From NCBI RefSeq assembly GCF_001457775.1, contig NZ_CYSG01000013.1, positions 1 to 64,000 of the forward strand: DNA of 64,000 bases, given 5' to 3'. Position 1 is the first letter of the stretch, and every line of letters starts with the position of its first letter. The notes under the pieces are model-generated. The model was not told the DNA's origin, did not search any database, and was given only the letters and a program-made list of their open reading frames with translations. This DNA comes from Phaeobacter sp. CECT 5382 (GTDB taxonomy: Bacteria; Pseudomonadota; Alphaproteobacteria; Rhodobacterales; Rhodobacteraceae). Shown one piece after another: positions 43,130 to 52,084 of this stretch. The position numbers were made by a program, and so were the translations under genes.

Positions 43130-44755
43130 CTATGTTGCAGGTTTGGGCGGGGTCAGTTTGGCCACCAGCCCCAGCGTAGAGCCGTCCTTGCTCTGGTCCT
43201 GGGCCCCTTGCACCAGCGGCAACAGGCTGAGCGCCAGCTCTTTGCCCAGTTCAACCCCCCATTGATCAAAGGAGTTGATGCCCCAGATGGCGCCTTCGGT
43301 GAACACGCGATGTTCGTACATCGCGATGATCTGGCCGAGGGCAAAGGGGCTGAGCTGCGGGTAGGCGAGGGTGACAGAGGGCCGGTTGCCCGGAAAGGTC
43401 AGGTGCGGAGCCATGCGATCCAGTTCGCGGCCTTCAAAGCCCCGGCTCAGGGCCAGAGCACGGGCTTCCTGTGAGGAGCGACCTCGCATCAGGGCTTCGG
43501 ATTGTGCGAGGCAATTGGCCTTCAGCAGGTCATGATGATGCGCCAGTTCCGGGGTGTGACCGGTGGCGGCGATCAGGAATTCAGCAGGGACTACATGTGT
43601 GCCTTGGTGCAGCAGTTGGTAAAAGGAATGTTGGCCATTGGTGCCCGGCTCGCCCCAGATAATCGGTCCCGAGGCACGTTTCACCGGGGTGCCGTCATGG
43701 GTAACACCCTTGCCATTGCTCTCCATGTCGAGCTGTTGCAGATAGGCGGGCAGCCGTGCCAGATTTTGATCATAGGGCAGAACAGCGCGGGTGGCATAGC
43801 CGCAGATGTTGTTATGCCAGATGCCGACAAGGCCCAGCAAAACTGGCAGGTTGTGGCGCAGGCCGGTGGTTTGAAAATGCTGATCCATGGCTGCAGCACC
43901 GCTGAGAAAGGCGCGGAAATTGTCGCGCCCGACTGCAATCAGCACCGGGAGGCCGATAGGCCCCCAAAGCGAATAGCGCCCGCCGACCCAGTCAGAAAAC
44001 CCAAAAACGCGCTCCGGCGGGATGCCAAAGGCCGCAGTTTTATCCAGCGCAGTGGAAACTGCGGCAAGATGCCTGTCGGCCTGATCCCCGAGATCGGCCC
44101 GCAGCCATTTGAGCGCGGTATCAGCATTGGTCATCGTTTCAATCGTGGTGAATGCTTTGGAGGCGATGATGATCAGGGTTGTCTGCGGGTCCAGCCCTTT
44201 GAGGGTTCCGGTTATGTCAGCGTCATCCACATTCGAGACAAAATGGCAGCGGGGGCCGTCGTGGTAGGGGCTAAGCGCCAGAGTCGCCATTACGGGGCCC
44301 AGATCCGAGCCACCAATGCCGATATTCACCACATCGGTGAATTTGGCTCCGGTTACCGATCTGTAATCGCCGCTGCGCAGAGCGCCGGCAAAGCCTTCCA
44401 TACGTTGCAGCGTGTGGTGGATCTCGGGCATGACGTCTTGCCCCTCCACCAACAGGAGCTGATCGCTCTGGGCGCGCAGGGCGCTATGAAGCGCGGCGCG
44501 GTTTTCGGTAGTGTTAATGGCCTCGCCGCGAAACATCGCCGCGATCTTGGCTTCCAACCCGGTGGACGTAGCCAAAGAGACGAGCAGATCCAGCGCGGTT
44601 TCATCCAGGGAAGTTTTGGAGAAATCCAGTAACAGCCCATCGCTGTGAACAGAGAAAGAGGCGAACCGGGTGGGGTCGTTCTGGAATAGTTCGGCTATCG
44701 AGGTCTTTGAGGTTTTTCTGCGATGAGCGTTTAACTCTGTCCAGACGTCGTTCAT
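43130..44755 (-). CDS. pgi: glucose-6-phosphate isomerase
   Basis: This 541-residue enzyme interconverts glucose 6-phosphate and fructose 6-phosphate. Both PGI signatures are seen: [15 protein letters not shown] and the C-terminal [32 protein letters not shown]. The start at 44755 ([13 protein letters not shown]) matches the family; the frame is open to 44866. It is the first gene of pgi-zwf-edd-eda, behind the GTTAGCGCTAAC operator. Confidence 0.95.
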   Translation of the reverse strand: MNDVWTELNAHRRKTSKTSIAELFQNDPTRFASFSVHSDGLLLDFSKTSLDETALDLLVSLATSTGLEAKIAAMFRGEAINTTENRAALHSALRAQSDQLLLVEGQDVMPEIHHTLQRMEGFAGALRSGDYRSVTGAKFTDVVNIGIGGSDLGPVMATLALSPYHDGPRCHFVSNVDDADITGTLKGLDPQTTLIIIASKAFTTIETMTNADTALKWLRADLGDQADRHLAAVSTALDKTAAFGIPPERVFGFSDWVGGRYSLWGPIGLPVLIAVGRDNFRAFLSGAAAMDQHFQTTGLRHNLPVLLGLVGIWHNNICGYATRAVLPYDQNLARLPAYLQQLDMESNGKGVTHDGTPVKRASGPIIWGEPGTNGQHSFYQLLHQGTHVVPAEFLIAATGHTPELAHHHDLLKANCLAQSEALMRGRSSQEARALALSRGFEGRELDRMAPHLTFPGNRPSVTLAYPQLSPFALGQIIAMYEHRVFTEGAIWGINSFDQWGVELGKELALSLLPLVQGAQDQSKDGSTLGLVAKLTPPKPAT

Positions 44756-44816
44756 TGAAGAATACCCTTTGAGAAACCATGTAGCCGAATCATACCTCCT
44801 GTTCTTATGCAATACA

Positions 44817-44828
44817 GTTAGCGCTAAC
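44817..44828. promoter_or_regulatory. LacI-type operator before pgi
   Basis: GTTAGCGCTAAC is a perfect 12-base palindrome with the central CG pair typical of LacI-family sites. It lies 62 bases upstream of the pgi ATG. The sugar regulator that binds it is not encoded in the window. Confidence 0.75.
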
Positions 44829-45021
44829 AAAAAGGCAAGGTGTATATTCGTTTCCGCTTTTTCCAAAGGGTTGTTCCCAACGCGGTTCTTACTGCGGCAG
44901 ATACAAGGCGGCAGAGGGAAGGAGATCGAGAAAAAATCGGCCGCAGACTTGAGCTGGGGATCAGAAGTGAATTTCCGGATAGGACGCTGAGATCAGCGGA
45001 ACAACTGGTCTTACGGCGCTC

Positions 45022-45073
45022 TCTGTGTCCCTTCTTTGACCCTGTTTTCTGTCAGAGAAGGGACACAGAAAAC
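45022..45073. repeat. two competing inverted repeats
   Basis: TCTGTGTCCCTTCT (45022-45035) pairs exactly with 45056-45069. GTTTTCTGT (45044-45052) pairs exactly with 45065-45073. The right arms overlap, so the two stems exclude each other. The rest of the 44829-45205 gap holds no gene. Confidence 0.55.
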
Positions 45074-45205
45074 TCGGGTTAAGAACTCAGGCCGAAAACT
45101 CAGCCTGGGATGCCCGGGCTAGGTCAACGTCAGAAAGGACAAAAGGCGACCCGTTACAGATCGCCTAAATATCAAGATATCAACCAGAGTGAGCCTAGCC
45201 TCGTT

Positions 45206-45430
45206 TCAGAGATAATAGCTGTCTGAAAAGACATGGTGAACCAACTCATCGCGTTTCAAACCGCGTCTGGCCAGCTCAGCATCGCTTTGGGCCATCAGAC
45301 CGCGCAGCGTCTGGTCGCGGTGGTTGGCTTCGCCAATAGCGACAAGCAGGTTGCCAAAGGCCACGAATGGCTTGGCAAGAAAGCTCAGAACGTCATGGGC
45401 GACGGGATGTTGTGAGACGGTATGGGCCAT
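45206..45430 (-). CDS. DUF1127 protein
   Basis: This 74-residue protein ends with the DUF1127 motif (LRGLMAQSDAELARRGLKRDELVHHVF). Small DUF1127 proteins are common in alphaproteobacteria and act in RNA-linked or phosphate and stress responses. It has its own start and stop and no operon partner on either side. Confidence 0.8.
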   Translation of the reverse strand: MAHTVSQHPVAHDVLSFLAKPFVAFGNLLVAIGEANHRDQTLRGLMAQSDAELARRGLKRDELVHHVFSDSYYL

Positions 45431-45543
45431 TGGAGATCACTCCTGTTTTGTTGCTGTCTCCCTTGAGACACAACATAGGGATGAACTGCTGACCCAGCTA
45501 GGGGGTCCTGGGTATAGCCGCCATGCGTGGTTCGCAAAGGCAA

Positions 45544-45960
45544 CTAATTCACCTCGATCATGCTGCGCAATTGATCCCGGCGCTGGCGGGTAAGTTCGGC
45601 CTTGCAGATCGTCACCATAAGGGGCTCGAAACTGCCACCGCGAAACTGAAACCCTTCGGCGATGCAGGCGGCATCGCGAAAGGGAATCCAAGCGCGCTGT
45701 GCCTGCAACAAGGCATCTTCTGCGCCTCTCAGGGTATCCGGCAGATCCCTGTCCAGATCATGCATGGACTGGCGGGCCGCCTTATAGGCGCGGTTCAATT
45801 CTGCGTCAGCAAGGTCAAAATCCTGCCCGGCGCAAATGCGCATTTCTCGGGTGGTCTGGGCGTCATCGCAGGCGGCCAGTGCAGCAGTTGCGAGAAGGCC
45901 GCTCAGTGGCAAGGCCAGACAAACCTGGATCAGGCCAGAGGTTGAAAATCGGTGGGGCAT
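45544..45960 (-). CDS. LprI-like (DUF1311) exported protein
   Basis: This 138-residue protein has a signal peptide (LPLSGLLATAALA, cleavage before ACDD) and a DUF1311/LprI-type domain (TTREMRICAGQDFDLADAELNRAYKAA, then LLQAQRAWIPFRDAACIAE). Four Cys probably form disulfides. Some members inhibit lysozyme. I chose the ATG at 45960, with AGGAA before it, and not the long frame to 46197, which has no leader. Confidence 0.75.
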   Translation of the reverse strand: MPHRFSTSGLIQVCLALPLSGLLATAALAACDDAQTTREMRICAGQDFDLADAELNRAYKAARQSMHDLDRDLPDTLRGAEDALLQAQRAWIPFRDAACIAEGFQFRGGSFEPLMVTICKAELTRQRRDQLRSMIEVN

Positions 45961-46175
45961 CAAAAGTTCCTGTCTGAAATACATAGGATGACATGCCCTG
46001 AAACAGCATGCTTTGGCACTGAACAGGACAGATTTCGCCTGCGTCAAGCCATGATTACTGTGGTTCTTACTGTGGTTTGCCGTGAGCGGCTGGCAGGCAA
46101 GGAATGTGCCAGGGGTGATGAGACATGCAGGATTTTCCCGCTTGCACTCTCGTTCTGGCTGTTGAACTTGGGGGC

Positions 46176-46787
46176 ATGAAGGAATTGCATTGCCCAAACT
46201 GCGGCGCGTTGGTCAGCCCGGCGGTGGCCAGCGTCAAGATGATCACCTGTACATCCTGCAGCACGACATTGCTGTTGCAGGACGGGGGTCTGCGTCTGGC
46301 CGGGCGGCAGGGAGTTCTGCATGATGGGCCAATGCTGTTTGGGCTGGGTGACACCGCCACGATTGCCGGGATCGACTATCACATCTTAGGCCAGGCACGG
46401 TTCTCGTATGAGCGTGGTAGCTGGGATGAGTTCTGGGCTACGGATACCGTCGGAGCTGCTTTCTGGATCTCGGTGGACGAAGGCGACCTGATCCTGCAGC
46501 GCAGCCTGTCGCGGCAGGATTGGCCGAAATATGATGGCTACCTCTCCCTTGGCAGCACTTTGCGCCACCGGGATGAAGAGTTCACCGTGGCCGAGCAGGG
46601 AGACGGAACCTGTACCGGCCTGCGCGGCAGCTTTGGTCATGCGTTGAGCGTCGGGGAAAGCTATCGTTTTCTGAACCTGCAGGGCGAAGATGGCAGTGTT
46701 CTGTCGGCTGAAATCGAAGCCAGGCAATATGAATGGTTTCTGGGCCAATGGATCGACCCGTTTGATGTCACGGTGAGACGATCATGA
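46176..46787 (+). CDS. DUF4178 protein with zinc ribbon
   Basis: This 203-residue protein begins MKELHCPNCGALVSPAVA, with a second Cys pair CTSCSTTLL (a C2-C2 zinc ribbon), and then a DUF4178 domain (GIDYHILGQARFSYERGSWDEFWATD). The start at 46176 is the family-like one; 46125 is also possible. It overlaps the next gene by 4 bases. It is the first gene of a five-gene membrane system with a second DUF4178, a small membrane protein, DUF350 and an aminopropyltransferase. Confidence 0.75.
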   Translation: MKELHCPNCGALVSPAVASVKMITCTSCSTTLLLQDGGLRLAGRQGVLHDGPMLFGLGDTATIAGIDYHILGQARFSYERGSWDEFWATDTVGAAFWISVDEGDLILQRSLSRQDWPKYDGYLSLGSTLRHRDEEFTVAEQGDGTCTGLRGSFGHALSVGESYRFLNLQGEDGSVLSAEIEARQYEWFLGQWIDPFDVTVRRS

Positions 46788-48097
46788 GCCTAAATCCTGA
46801 GTTGAAGAGCATCAATTGCACGGCCTGTGGTGCCGGGCTTGATGTGCTGGGCGGTGGCCGGGTCACCACTCATGTCTGTGCCTATTGCGGCAGCGCATTG
46901 GATACGCTGGACAACTATCAGGTGCTACAAAAGTTCGATCTGCTAAACCGTCCGGAAAGCCCTTTCAAGATTGGCATGACCGGCACGCTGTTCGGGGTCG
47001 ACTATACCGTAATCGGCATGTTGGAGCATGAAGAAGTCTGGGGCCCGCGTCGCTGGACCTGGGTTGATCATCAGTTGTTTTCCCCCACCCATGGCTATGC
47101 CTGGCTGACGCTTGAGGATAGCCATCTCACCTTTTCGCGGCGCTATCGAAAACCGGTGGGCTGGATGTCCGTGACCTGGGTCGAGACGGCGGAAACTCGG
47201 CCAAAGCTGCATGCGGGCGGGGTGGTCTACAAATACTATGAGACCTCCAGCAGTTCGGTAATCTTTGCCGAAGGGGAATTCACCTGGTCGCCAAAGACAG
47301 GCGAGAAGACCACCGCAGTCTCTGCCATGTCCGAGGATGCGGTCCTGTCGTTTTCACAGACCGGACAAGAGCGCGAAATCTACCGCACGGTCTATCTGGA
47401 TTGGTGGGCGACGGAACAGGCCTTTGGGCTTGCAGCAGCGCGCGCGCCGCGCGGTGTCCATGCGCTGCAACCGGCCAAGTTCGGCCCCAACGCTCAGTTT
47501 CTAACCAAATCCGGCCTGCTGATGATGGCGCTTTGCTTGGTCCTGGGGATCTTGCTGTCAGCCTTTCAGGGCAGTTCAGCCTTTGGCACGCAGCGCTTTG
47601 ACATTGCAGATCTGCCAGTGACTGTGCCCTTTAAGGTGGTGCAGCCAAGGCGCTTGACGCGGGTGCACCTGAAGGGATCTGCCCACAACAGTTGGGGCTA
47701 TTTCGCAGTCGAGCTGGAAGACCCCGAAGGTGAGCTGCTCTTCGAAACCGGCCGTACGGTTGAGTATTATCAGGGCCGGGACAAGGATGGCAGCTGGAGC
47801 GAGGGCAGCAACCACGCGATGCTTGGCTTCTTTCCACCTGTCGCGGGCACCTACTCCCTGTCGCTGGCCCTGGAAGAGGGCGGGCTATGGGGGCCGAATT
47901 CAAGCGATGTGCATCCAACTGATCGTCCCATGCAACAGCTGGAGGTTTCCATTCGCAATGGGGTGTCCAGTGGGTATTGGCTGTATCTGCTGGGGCTTGG
48001 ATTTGGTGTGATTGGCGGTCTGCCACTCATGCGTCGGTTTTTGCACTACAAAGCACGTTGGCGGGGCAGTGACTGGGTAGAAGAGGGGGACGATTGA
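46784..48097 (+). CDS. larger DUF4178 membrane protein
   Basis: This 437-residue protein has an N-terminal zinc ribbon (CTACGAGL and CAYCGSAL), a DUF4178 domain (about 60-215), a membrane helix near 244-262, a beta-rich exported part and a last membrane helix near 400-418. It is thus anchored twice. The zinc ribbon side is presumably cytoplasmic. It is read in one run with the genes before and after it. Confidence 0.75.
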   Translation: MSLNPELKSINCTACGAGLDVLGGGRVTTHVCAYCGSALDTLDNYQVLQKFDLLNRPESPFKIGMTGTLFGVDYTVIGMLEHEEVWGPRRWTWVDHQLFSPTHGYAWLTLEDSHLTFSRRYRKPVGWMSVTWVETAETRPKLHAGGVVYKYYETSSSSVIFAEGEFTWSPKTGEKTTAVSAMSEDAVLSFSQTGQEREIYRTVYLDWWATEQAFGLAAARAPRGVHALQPAKFGPNAQFLTKSGLLMMALCLVLGILLSAFQGSSAFGTQRFDIADLPVTVPFKVVQPRRLTRVHLKGSAHNSWGYFAVELEDPEGELLFETGRTVEYYQGRDKDGSWSEGSNHAMLGFFPPVAGTYSLSLALEEGGLWGPNSSDVHPTDRPMQQLEVSIRNGVSSGYWLYLLGLGFGVIGGLPLMRRFLHYKARWRGSDWVEEGDD

Positions 48098-48098
48098 G

Positions 48099-48257
48099 AT
48101 GACTGTTTTTCGCCTGGTCTTTTTGCTGCTGTCAGCCTCGGCTGTCGGTGGAACCAGCTATGTGGCCTACCTGGGGCATGGCGGCGAAAGCCGTGATCTG
48201 GATCGCTCTATCCGGGCTGTCAGCGCTGGGCGGGGATTGAATGGAAGTATCAAATAG
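48099..48257 (+). CDS. small membrane protein of the DUF4178 system
   Basis: This 52-residue protein starts 1 base after the previous stop. The first 20 residues are hydrophobic (FRLVFLLLSASAVGGTSY), and the rest is polar and basic (LGHGGESRDLDRSIRAVSAG). It may be a signal-anchored or secreted small protein. Its place in the run (before DUF350) is what supports it being real. Confidence 0.6.
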   Translation: MTVFRLVFLLLSASAVGGTSYVAYLGHGGESRDLDRSIRAVSAGRGLNGSIK

Positions 48258-48268
48258 AGAGGGCTCTG

Positions 48269-48493
48269 ATGGAGTATCTTGCTGCAATTCAACTGGCTGA
48301 GCTGATCAGCACCGTGTTTTACACCTTTGTCGGTGTGGCCCTGATGGGGGCAGTCTGGAAGGTGGTCGACTGGCTGACGCCATTTCCGATCATGAAAGAG
48401 ATCGAGCAAGATCAGAACATGGCACTGGCGGTACTGATCGGGATGCTGTTCATTTCGATCGCCATTATCATCGCCGCCGTCATTGTCTCCTGA
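48269..48493 (+). CDS. DUF350 membrane protein
   Basis: This 74-residue protein has two membrane helices (about 14-35 and 50-73) with a short polar loop (PIMKEIEQDQNMALAVL), the usual half-length DUF350 layout. E. coli YjfL is a DUF350 member next to a glutathionylspermidine synthase-like protein. Here the partner is a membrane-bound aminopropyltransferase overlapping by 11 bases. A role in the membrane for polyamine-modified or related compounds is a guess. Confidence 0.75.
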   Translation: MEYLAAIQLAELISTVFYTFVGVALMGAVWKVVDWLTPFPIMKEIEQDQNMALAVLIGMLFISIAIIIAAVIVS

Positions 48494-50078
48494 TCCGGAC
48501 GTGACTGACAGCAAAGCAGACGCATCGACGCAGGCGCAGGTGAACAGGGCAGCCCTGCGTCTGCGCGAGACCTGGCTCTTGGTGGCGACCTTTTTGGTGG
48601 CTGTGGCAGGCCTCATCTATGAACTCATCGCGGCGACGCTGTCGAGCTACCTGCTGGGCGATTCCATCCGTCAGTTTTCCTATGTCATCGGTATATTCCT
48701 GTCGTCGATGGGGCTGGGCGCCTGGCTGTCGCGCTATGTGGCGCAGCCGGTGTCCGGCTTTGTCTGGGCGCAGATCCTGCTGGGCATCGCGGGGGGCTTC
48801 ATGGCGCCGCTGGTGTTTTTCACCTTTGCCTGGATGGAGAGCGTCACCCTGCCGCTATATGGGTTGCTGATCACCGTGGGGCTGTTGTCGGGCATGGAGA
48901 TCCCGCTGATTGCCCGGGTTCTGAAAGAGATCGGCGCGCCGGAGTTTCGTTTTGAGAATGTTCTCAGCGTGGACTACATCGGCGCACTGGCGGCCTCGTT
49001 GGCCTTTCCGCTGCTGATTATCCCGCACCTGGGACTGATGCCGGCCAGCCTCACTTTCGGGGCGCTTAACCTGGTGGTGGCGGGACTGTCGTTGTGGATC
49101 TTTCGAAGCCAGACCAGTGCCCTGCAGGTTGCTGTCTGGGCACTGGCGCTGACAGGCACATTGGCAGCCCTCTGGCAGGCAGAACGTCTGGTGTCGGCCA
49201 GCGAGGCGGCCTTGTTTGAGGATGATATCATCTTCAGTGAGGCAACGCCCTATCAGCAGATCACCGTGACCCGCTATCGCACCCGCACCCGGTTGTTTCT
49301 GGACTATTCCATCCAGTTCGACAGCCTGGACGAGCATCGCTATCACGAAAGCCTGGTGCACCCGGCGATGGCGCAGGCGCCGCGGCGCAAATCGGTGCTG
49401 ATCCTGGGCGGCGGTGATGGGATGGCAGCACGTGAGGTACTGCGCTGGGCTGCTGTCGAAGAGATCACGCTGGTGGATCTGGACCCCCGCGTGACGGAAT
49501 TGTTTCGCGACCATCCGGATCTGTCGGCCCTGAACCAGGACGCGCTGCGCGACCCAAGAGTAACAATTCACAACACAGATGCCTGGCGTTTCGTCGAGGA
49601 CAGCACCGCAGTCTTTGACGTGATCATCATTGATCTGCCGGACCCCAAAAACCTGTCCCTGTCCAAGCTGTATAGCCGCCAGTTTTACGGCACCCTGGTG
49701 GAGCGGCTCAGCGCGCAGGGGGTGATGGTTACCCAGGCAGGATCTCCGCTATTTGCCCGTGAGGCCTTCTGGTCGATCAAAACCACCCTCGCGGCAAGTC
49801 GTAATCCGAACCGTCCCGGACAGGGGTTATATACGCGCCCCTACCATGCCTATCTGCCGAGCTTTGGCGACTGGGGTTTTGTGATGGCCAGTGTAATGCC
49901 CCTTACAGACCGTCCAATTGGGCTTCCTGCGGGGCTGAAATATCTGTCACCCGAGGTCTGGCAGGCCGCGCAGGTCTTTGACCTTGAAACCGGACCGCTG
50001 GAGGTTTCAGCCAATACGCTGCAATCGCATGCGTTGGTGGGCTATTACCTGGATGGCTGGGCGCGCTGGTTCGAATGA
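48483..50078 (+). CDS. membrane-bound aminopropyltransferase (SpeE-like)
   Basis: This 531-residue protein has seven N-terminal membrane helices (about 30-230) and a spermidine-synthase-like Rossmann domain. The SAM-type loop GGGDG is at 309-313, and the acidic site IIIDLPDP follows. The start at 48483 is a TTG; a GTG at 48501 is an alternative. Such N-terminally membrane-anchored SpeE proteins are often next to DUF350 and DUF4178 genes. It may add aminopropyl groups to a membrane or exported substrate rather than make free spermidine. Confidence 0.8.
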   Translation: MSPDPDVTDSKADASTQAQVNRAALRLRETWLLVATFLVAVAGLIYELIAATLSSYLLGDSIRQFSYVIGIFLSSMGLGAWLSRYVAQPVSGFVWAQILLGIAGGFMAPLVFFTFAWMESVTLPLYGLLITVGLLSGMEIPLIARVLKEIGAPEFRFENVLSVDYIGALAASLAFPLLIIPHLGLMPASLTFGALNLVVAGLSLWIFRSQTSALQVAVWALALTGTLAALWQAERLVSASEAALFEDDIIFSEATPYQQITVTRYRTRTRLFLDYSIQFDSLDEHRYHESLVHPAMAQAPRRKSVLILGGGDGMAAREVLRWAAVEEITLVDLDPRVTELFRDHPDLSALNQDALRDPRVTIHNTDAWRFVEDSTAVFDVIIIDLPDPKNLSLSKLYSRQFYGTLVERLSAQGVMVTQAGSPLFAREAFWSIKTTLAASRNPNRPGQGLYTRPYHAYLPSFGDWGFVMASVMPLTDRPIGLPAGLKYLSPEVWQAAQVFDLETGPLEVSANTLQSHALVGYYLDGWARWFE

Positions 50079-50119
50079 AAACTACCTGTTCTGTCCAAAA
50101 AGCTGCCCCCGAATATGAG

Positions 50120-50160
50120 AAAGGCCCGGGCTGTTGCGCCGGGCCTTTTGTATTTTTTTT
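50120..50160. terminator. bidirectional terminator after the aminopropyltransferase gene
   Basis: AAAGGCCCGG (50120-50129) pairs with CCGGGCCTTT (50139-50148), followed by T-rich sequence. It lies between the plus-strand run and the minus-strand hmuV gene and could end both. Confidence 0.8.
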
Positions 50161-50168
50161 TGTGGATG

Positions 50169-50981
50169 TCAGGCTGAGCGCGCAGCCAGATCGATCCGAG
50201 CCTGCGGCAGCAGAAAGGGGATCTGGGCCGGTGGGGTGGTATTCACGGGTACCGGGCAGCCATAGGTGCGGGCCAGGGTTTCATCCGTCAGCACCTCAAA
50301 CGGGGTGCCGGTTGCCGCAATCAGCCCTGCCTCCATCAGCACCACATGATCGGCAAACATGGCGGTGAAGTTGAGATCATGCATCACTGCCACCACGCCA
50401 CCACCGCGTGTCGCATAATTGCGGGCCAGATCCATCACCGTGAACTGATGCCCGATATCAAGGCTCGCTACCGGTTCATCCAGGATCAGCCAGCGCGGAG
50501 TGCCGTCAACCACAGGCTCCCAGACCTGGGTGACAACGCGAGCCAACTGCACCCGCTGCTGTTCGCCGCCTGACAGATCCTGATACATACGCCCGGCAAA
50601 ACCAGCCAGCCCCACGGCTTCGAGCGCCTGTAGGGGCACTGTGCTATCCGCAGCTGACAACCCGGCGCTGAGGCCAAGGCGCACGATTTCGAGCACGGTA
50701 AAGGGAAAGGCGATGCTGCTGTTTTGCGGCTGCACCGCGCGGATCGCAGCCAGTTGCCAAGGCTTCATATCGGTCGTGTCTGCACCATTCAGGCGGACTT
50801 TTCCCCGATGGGCTATCTCCCCAGTCATGGCGCGCAACAATGTGGTCTTGCCAGACCCATTTGGGCCGACAATTGTAGTGACACGACCAGCCGTGGCGCT
50901 GAAATCCACATCCTTCAGGACTTGGCGGCGCCCCAGTTTGACGCTGATGCCCTTGGCTTGCAGGGTGAATTCTTGCGTCAT
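50169..50981 (-). CDS. hmuV: heme ABC transporter ATPase
   Basis: This 270-residue ATPase powers heme import through the inner membrane. Walker A is GPNGSGKT (39-46), signature LSGGEQQRVQLARVV, Walker B LILDEPVASLD. Its start overlaps the permease stop by 4 bases. It is the last gene of hmuS-hmuT-hmuU-hmuV. Confidence 0.93.
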   Translation of the reverse strand: MTQEFTLQAKGISVKLGRRQVLKDVDFSATAGRVTTIVGPNGSGKTTLLRAMTGEIAHRGKVRLNGADTTDMKPWQLAAIRAVQPQNSSIAFPFTVLEIVRLGLSAGLSAADSTVPLQALEAVGLAGFAGRMYQDLSGGEQQRVQLARVVTQVWEPVVDGTPRWLILDEPVASLDIGHQFTVMDLARNYATRGGGVVAVMHDLNFTAMFADHVVLMEAGLIAATGTPFEVLTDETLARTYGCPVPVNTTPPAQIPFLLPQARIDLAARSA

Positions 50982-52084
50982 ATCCCCAATCCTCCGCGGC
51001 GTTTCAGCAGGATCCAAAGGAACACAGGCGCGCCCAGGATGGCGGTAACGATGCCGATGGGCAGTTCTGCCGGGGCCACAATGATACGGGCGATCATATC
51101 AGCAGCGAGCAGCAATGTTGCCCCGAGCAGGGCCGCGTTGGGCAGAAGGCTGTGGTGATCAGGGCCAGTGGCCAGACGCAGCAGATGCGGCACCACGATG
51201 CCAATGAACCCAATGCCACCTGAAACCGCAACCGCAGCTCCGGTGGCCCCGGCAACGGCCAGAATGGCGATATTCTTGACGCGTTGCACGGCTATGCCGG
51301 TGTGACCGGCGGCGGCCTCTCCCAGCGCCAGCGCATTCAGGCCGCGCGCCAGAAATGGCGCGGTGGCCAGCGCCAGACCGATGATTGGCAGGGCCGTCAG
51401 AACCTTGACCCATGTGGCCCCGGCCAGGGATCCCATGCCCCAAAAGGTCAGATCGCGCAGCTGGGTGTCATCTGCGATATAGACAAGAATGCCAGAGGTG
51501 GCCCCGGACAAAGCCCCCAACGCGATCCCGGCCAGCAACATGGTGGCAACCGATGTCTGTCCACCACGGGTGGAGACCCGATAGAGGATCAGGGTCGAGG
51601 CCCAGCCGCCAAAAAACGCAGATAATGGCACAAGCGCAGAGCCTACGAGTTGCTGCACCGTCGCAGGCAGCAGGCTGCCCAACACGATGGCAGTGATCGC
51701 GGCGAGCCCGGCGCCGGCACTGACCCCGACAATGCCGGGATCAGCCAGGGGGTTGCGAAACAGCCCCTGCATCACCGCGCCAGAAACCGCCAGAGAGGCC
51801 CCGACGAGGATCCCCATGCACAGCCTAGGCAGGCGTATATCCAGCAGAACCACCCGCTCCATTGTGGACAGCTCCCGACCGGCCAGCAGATCCTGCAGCA
51901 CCGCCCACAAGGAGGTGCCAGAAGCACCAGTGGTGAGCGACAACAGCGAGACCAGTCCCAACAGCAAAACCAGAAGTAGTGTGAGCTGCCGCGCCCGAAT
52001 GCGGCGGTCCACTGCGGGGCTGATGAGCTCTGGCTTGGATGCTCCCGCCTCTGGATTGGCGATATCAGTGGTGGCGAGACTCAC
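50978..52084 (-). CDS. hmuU: heme ABC transporter permease
   Basis: This 368-residue FecCD-type permease has about nine membrane helices and the family segments RLPRLCMGILVGASLAVSGA and GLARLATGPDHHSLLPNAAL type (LLRLATGPDHHSLL). It overlaps hmuT and hmuV by 4 bases each. No signal for damage. Confidence 0.92.
   Translation of the reverse strand: MSLATTDIANPEAGASKPELISPAVDRRIRARQLTLLLVLLLGLVSLLSLTTGASGTSLWAVLQDLLAGRELSTMERVVLLDIRLPRLCMGILVGASLAVSGAVMQGLFRNPLADPGIVGVSAGAGLAAITAIVLGSLLPATVQQLVGSALVPLSAFFGGWASTLILYRVSTRGGQTSVATMLLAGIALGALSGATSGILVYIADDTQLRDLTFWGMGSLAGATWVKVLTALPIIGLALATAPFLARGLNALALGEAAAGHTGIAVQRVKNIAILAVAGATGAAVAVSGGIGFIGIVVPHLLRLATGPDHHSLLPNAALLGATLLLAADMIARIIVAPAELPIGIVTAILGAPVFLWILLKRRGGLGI

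Noticed and set aside
48483-50078. Ordinary spermidine synthase speE
   Set aside because: Seven membrane helices precede the enzyme domain and the neighbours are membrane proteins; the free-polyamine role is not supported.
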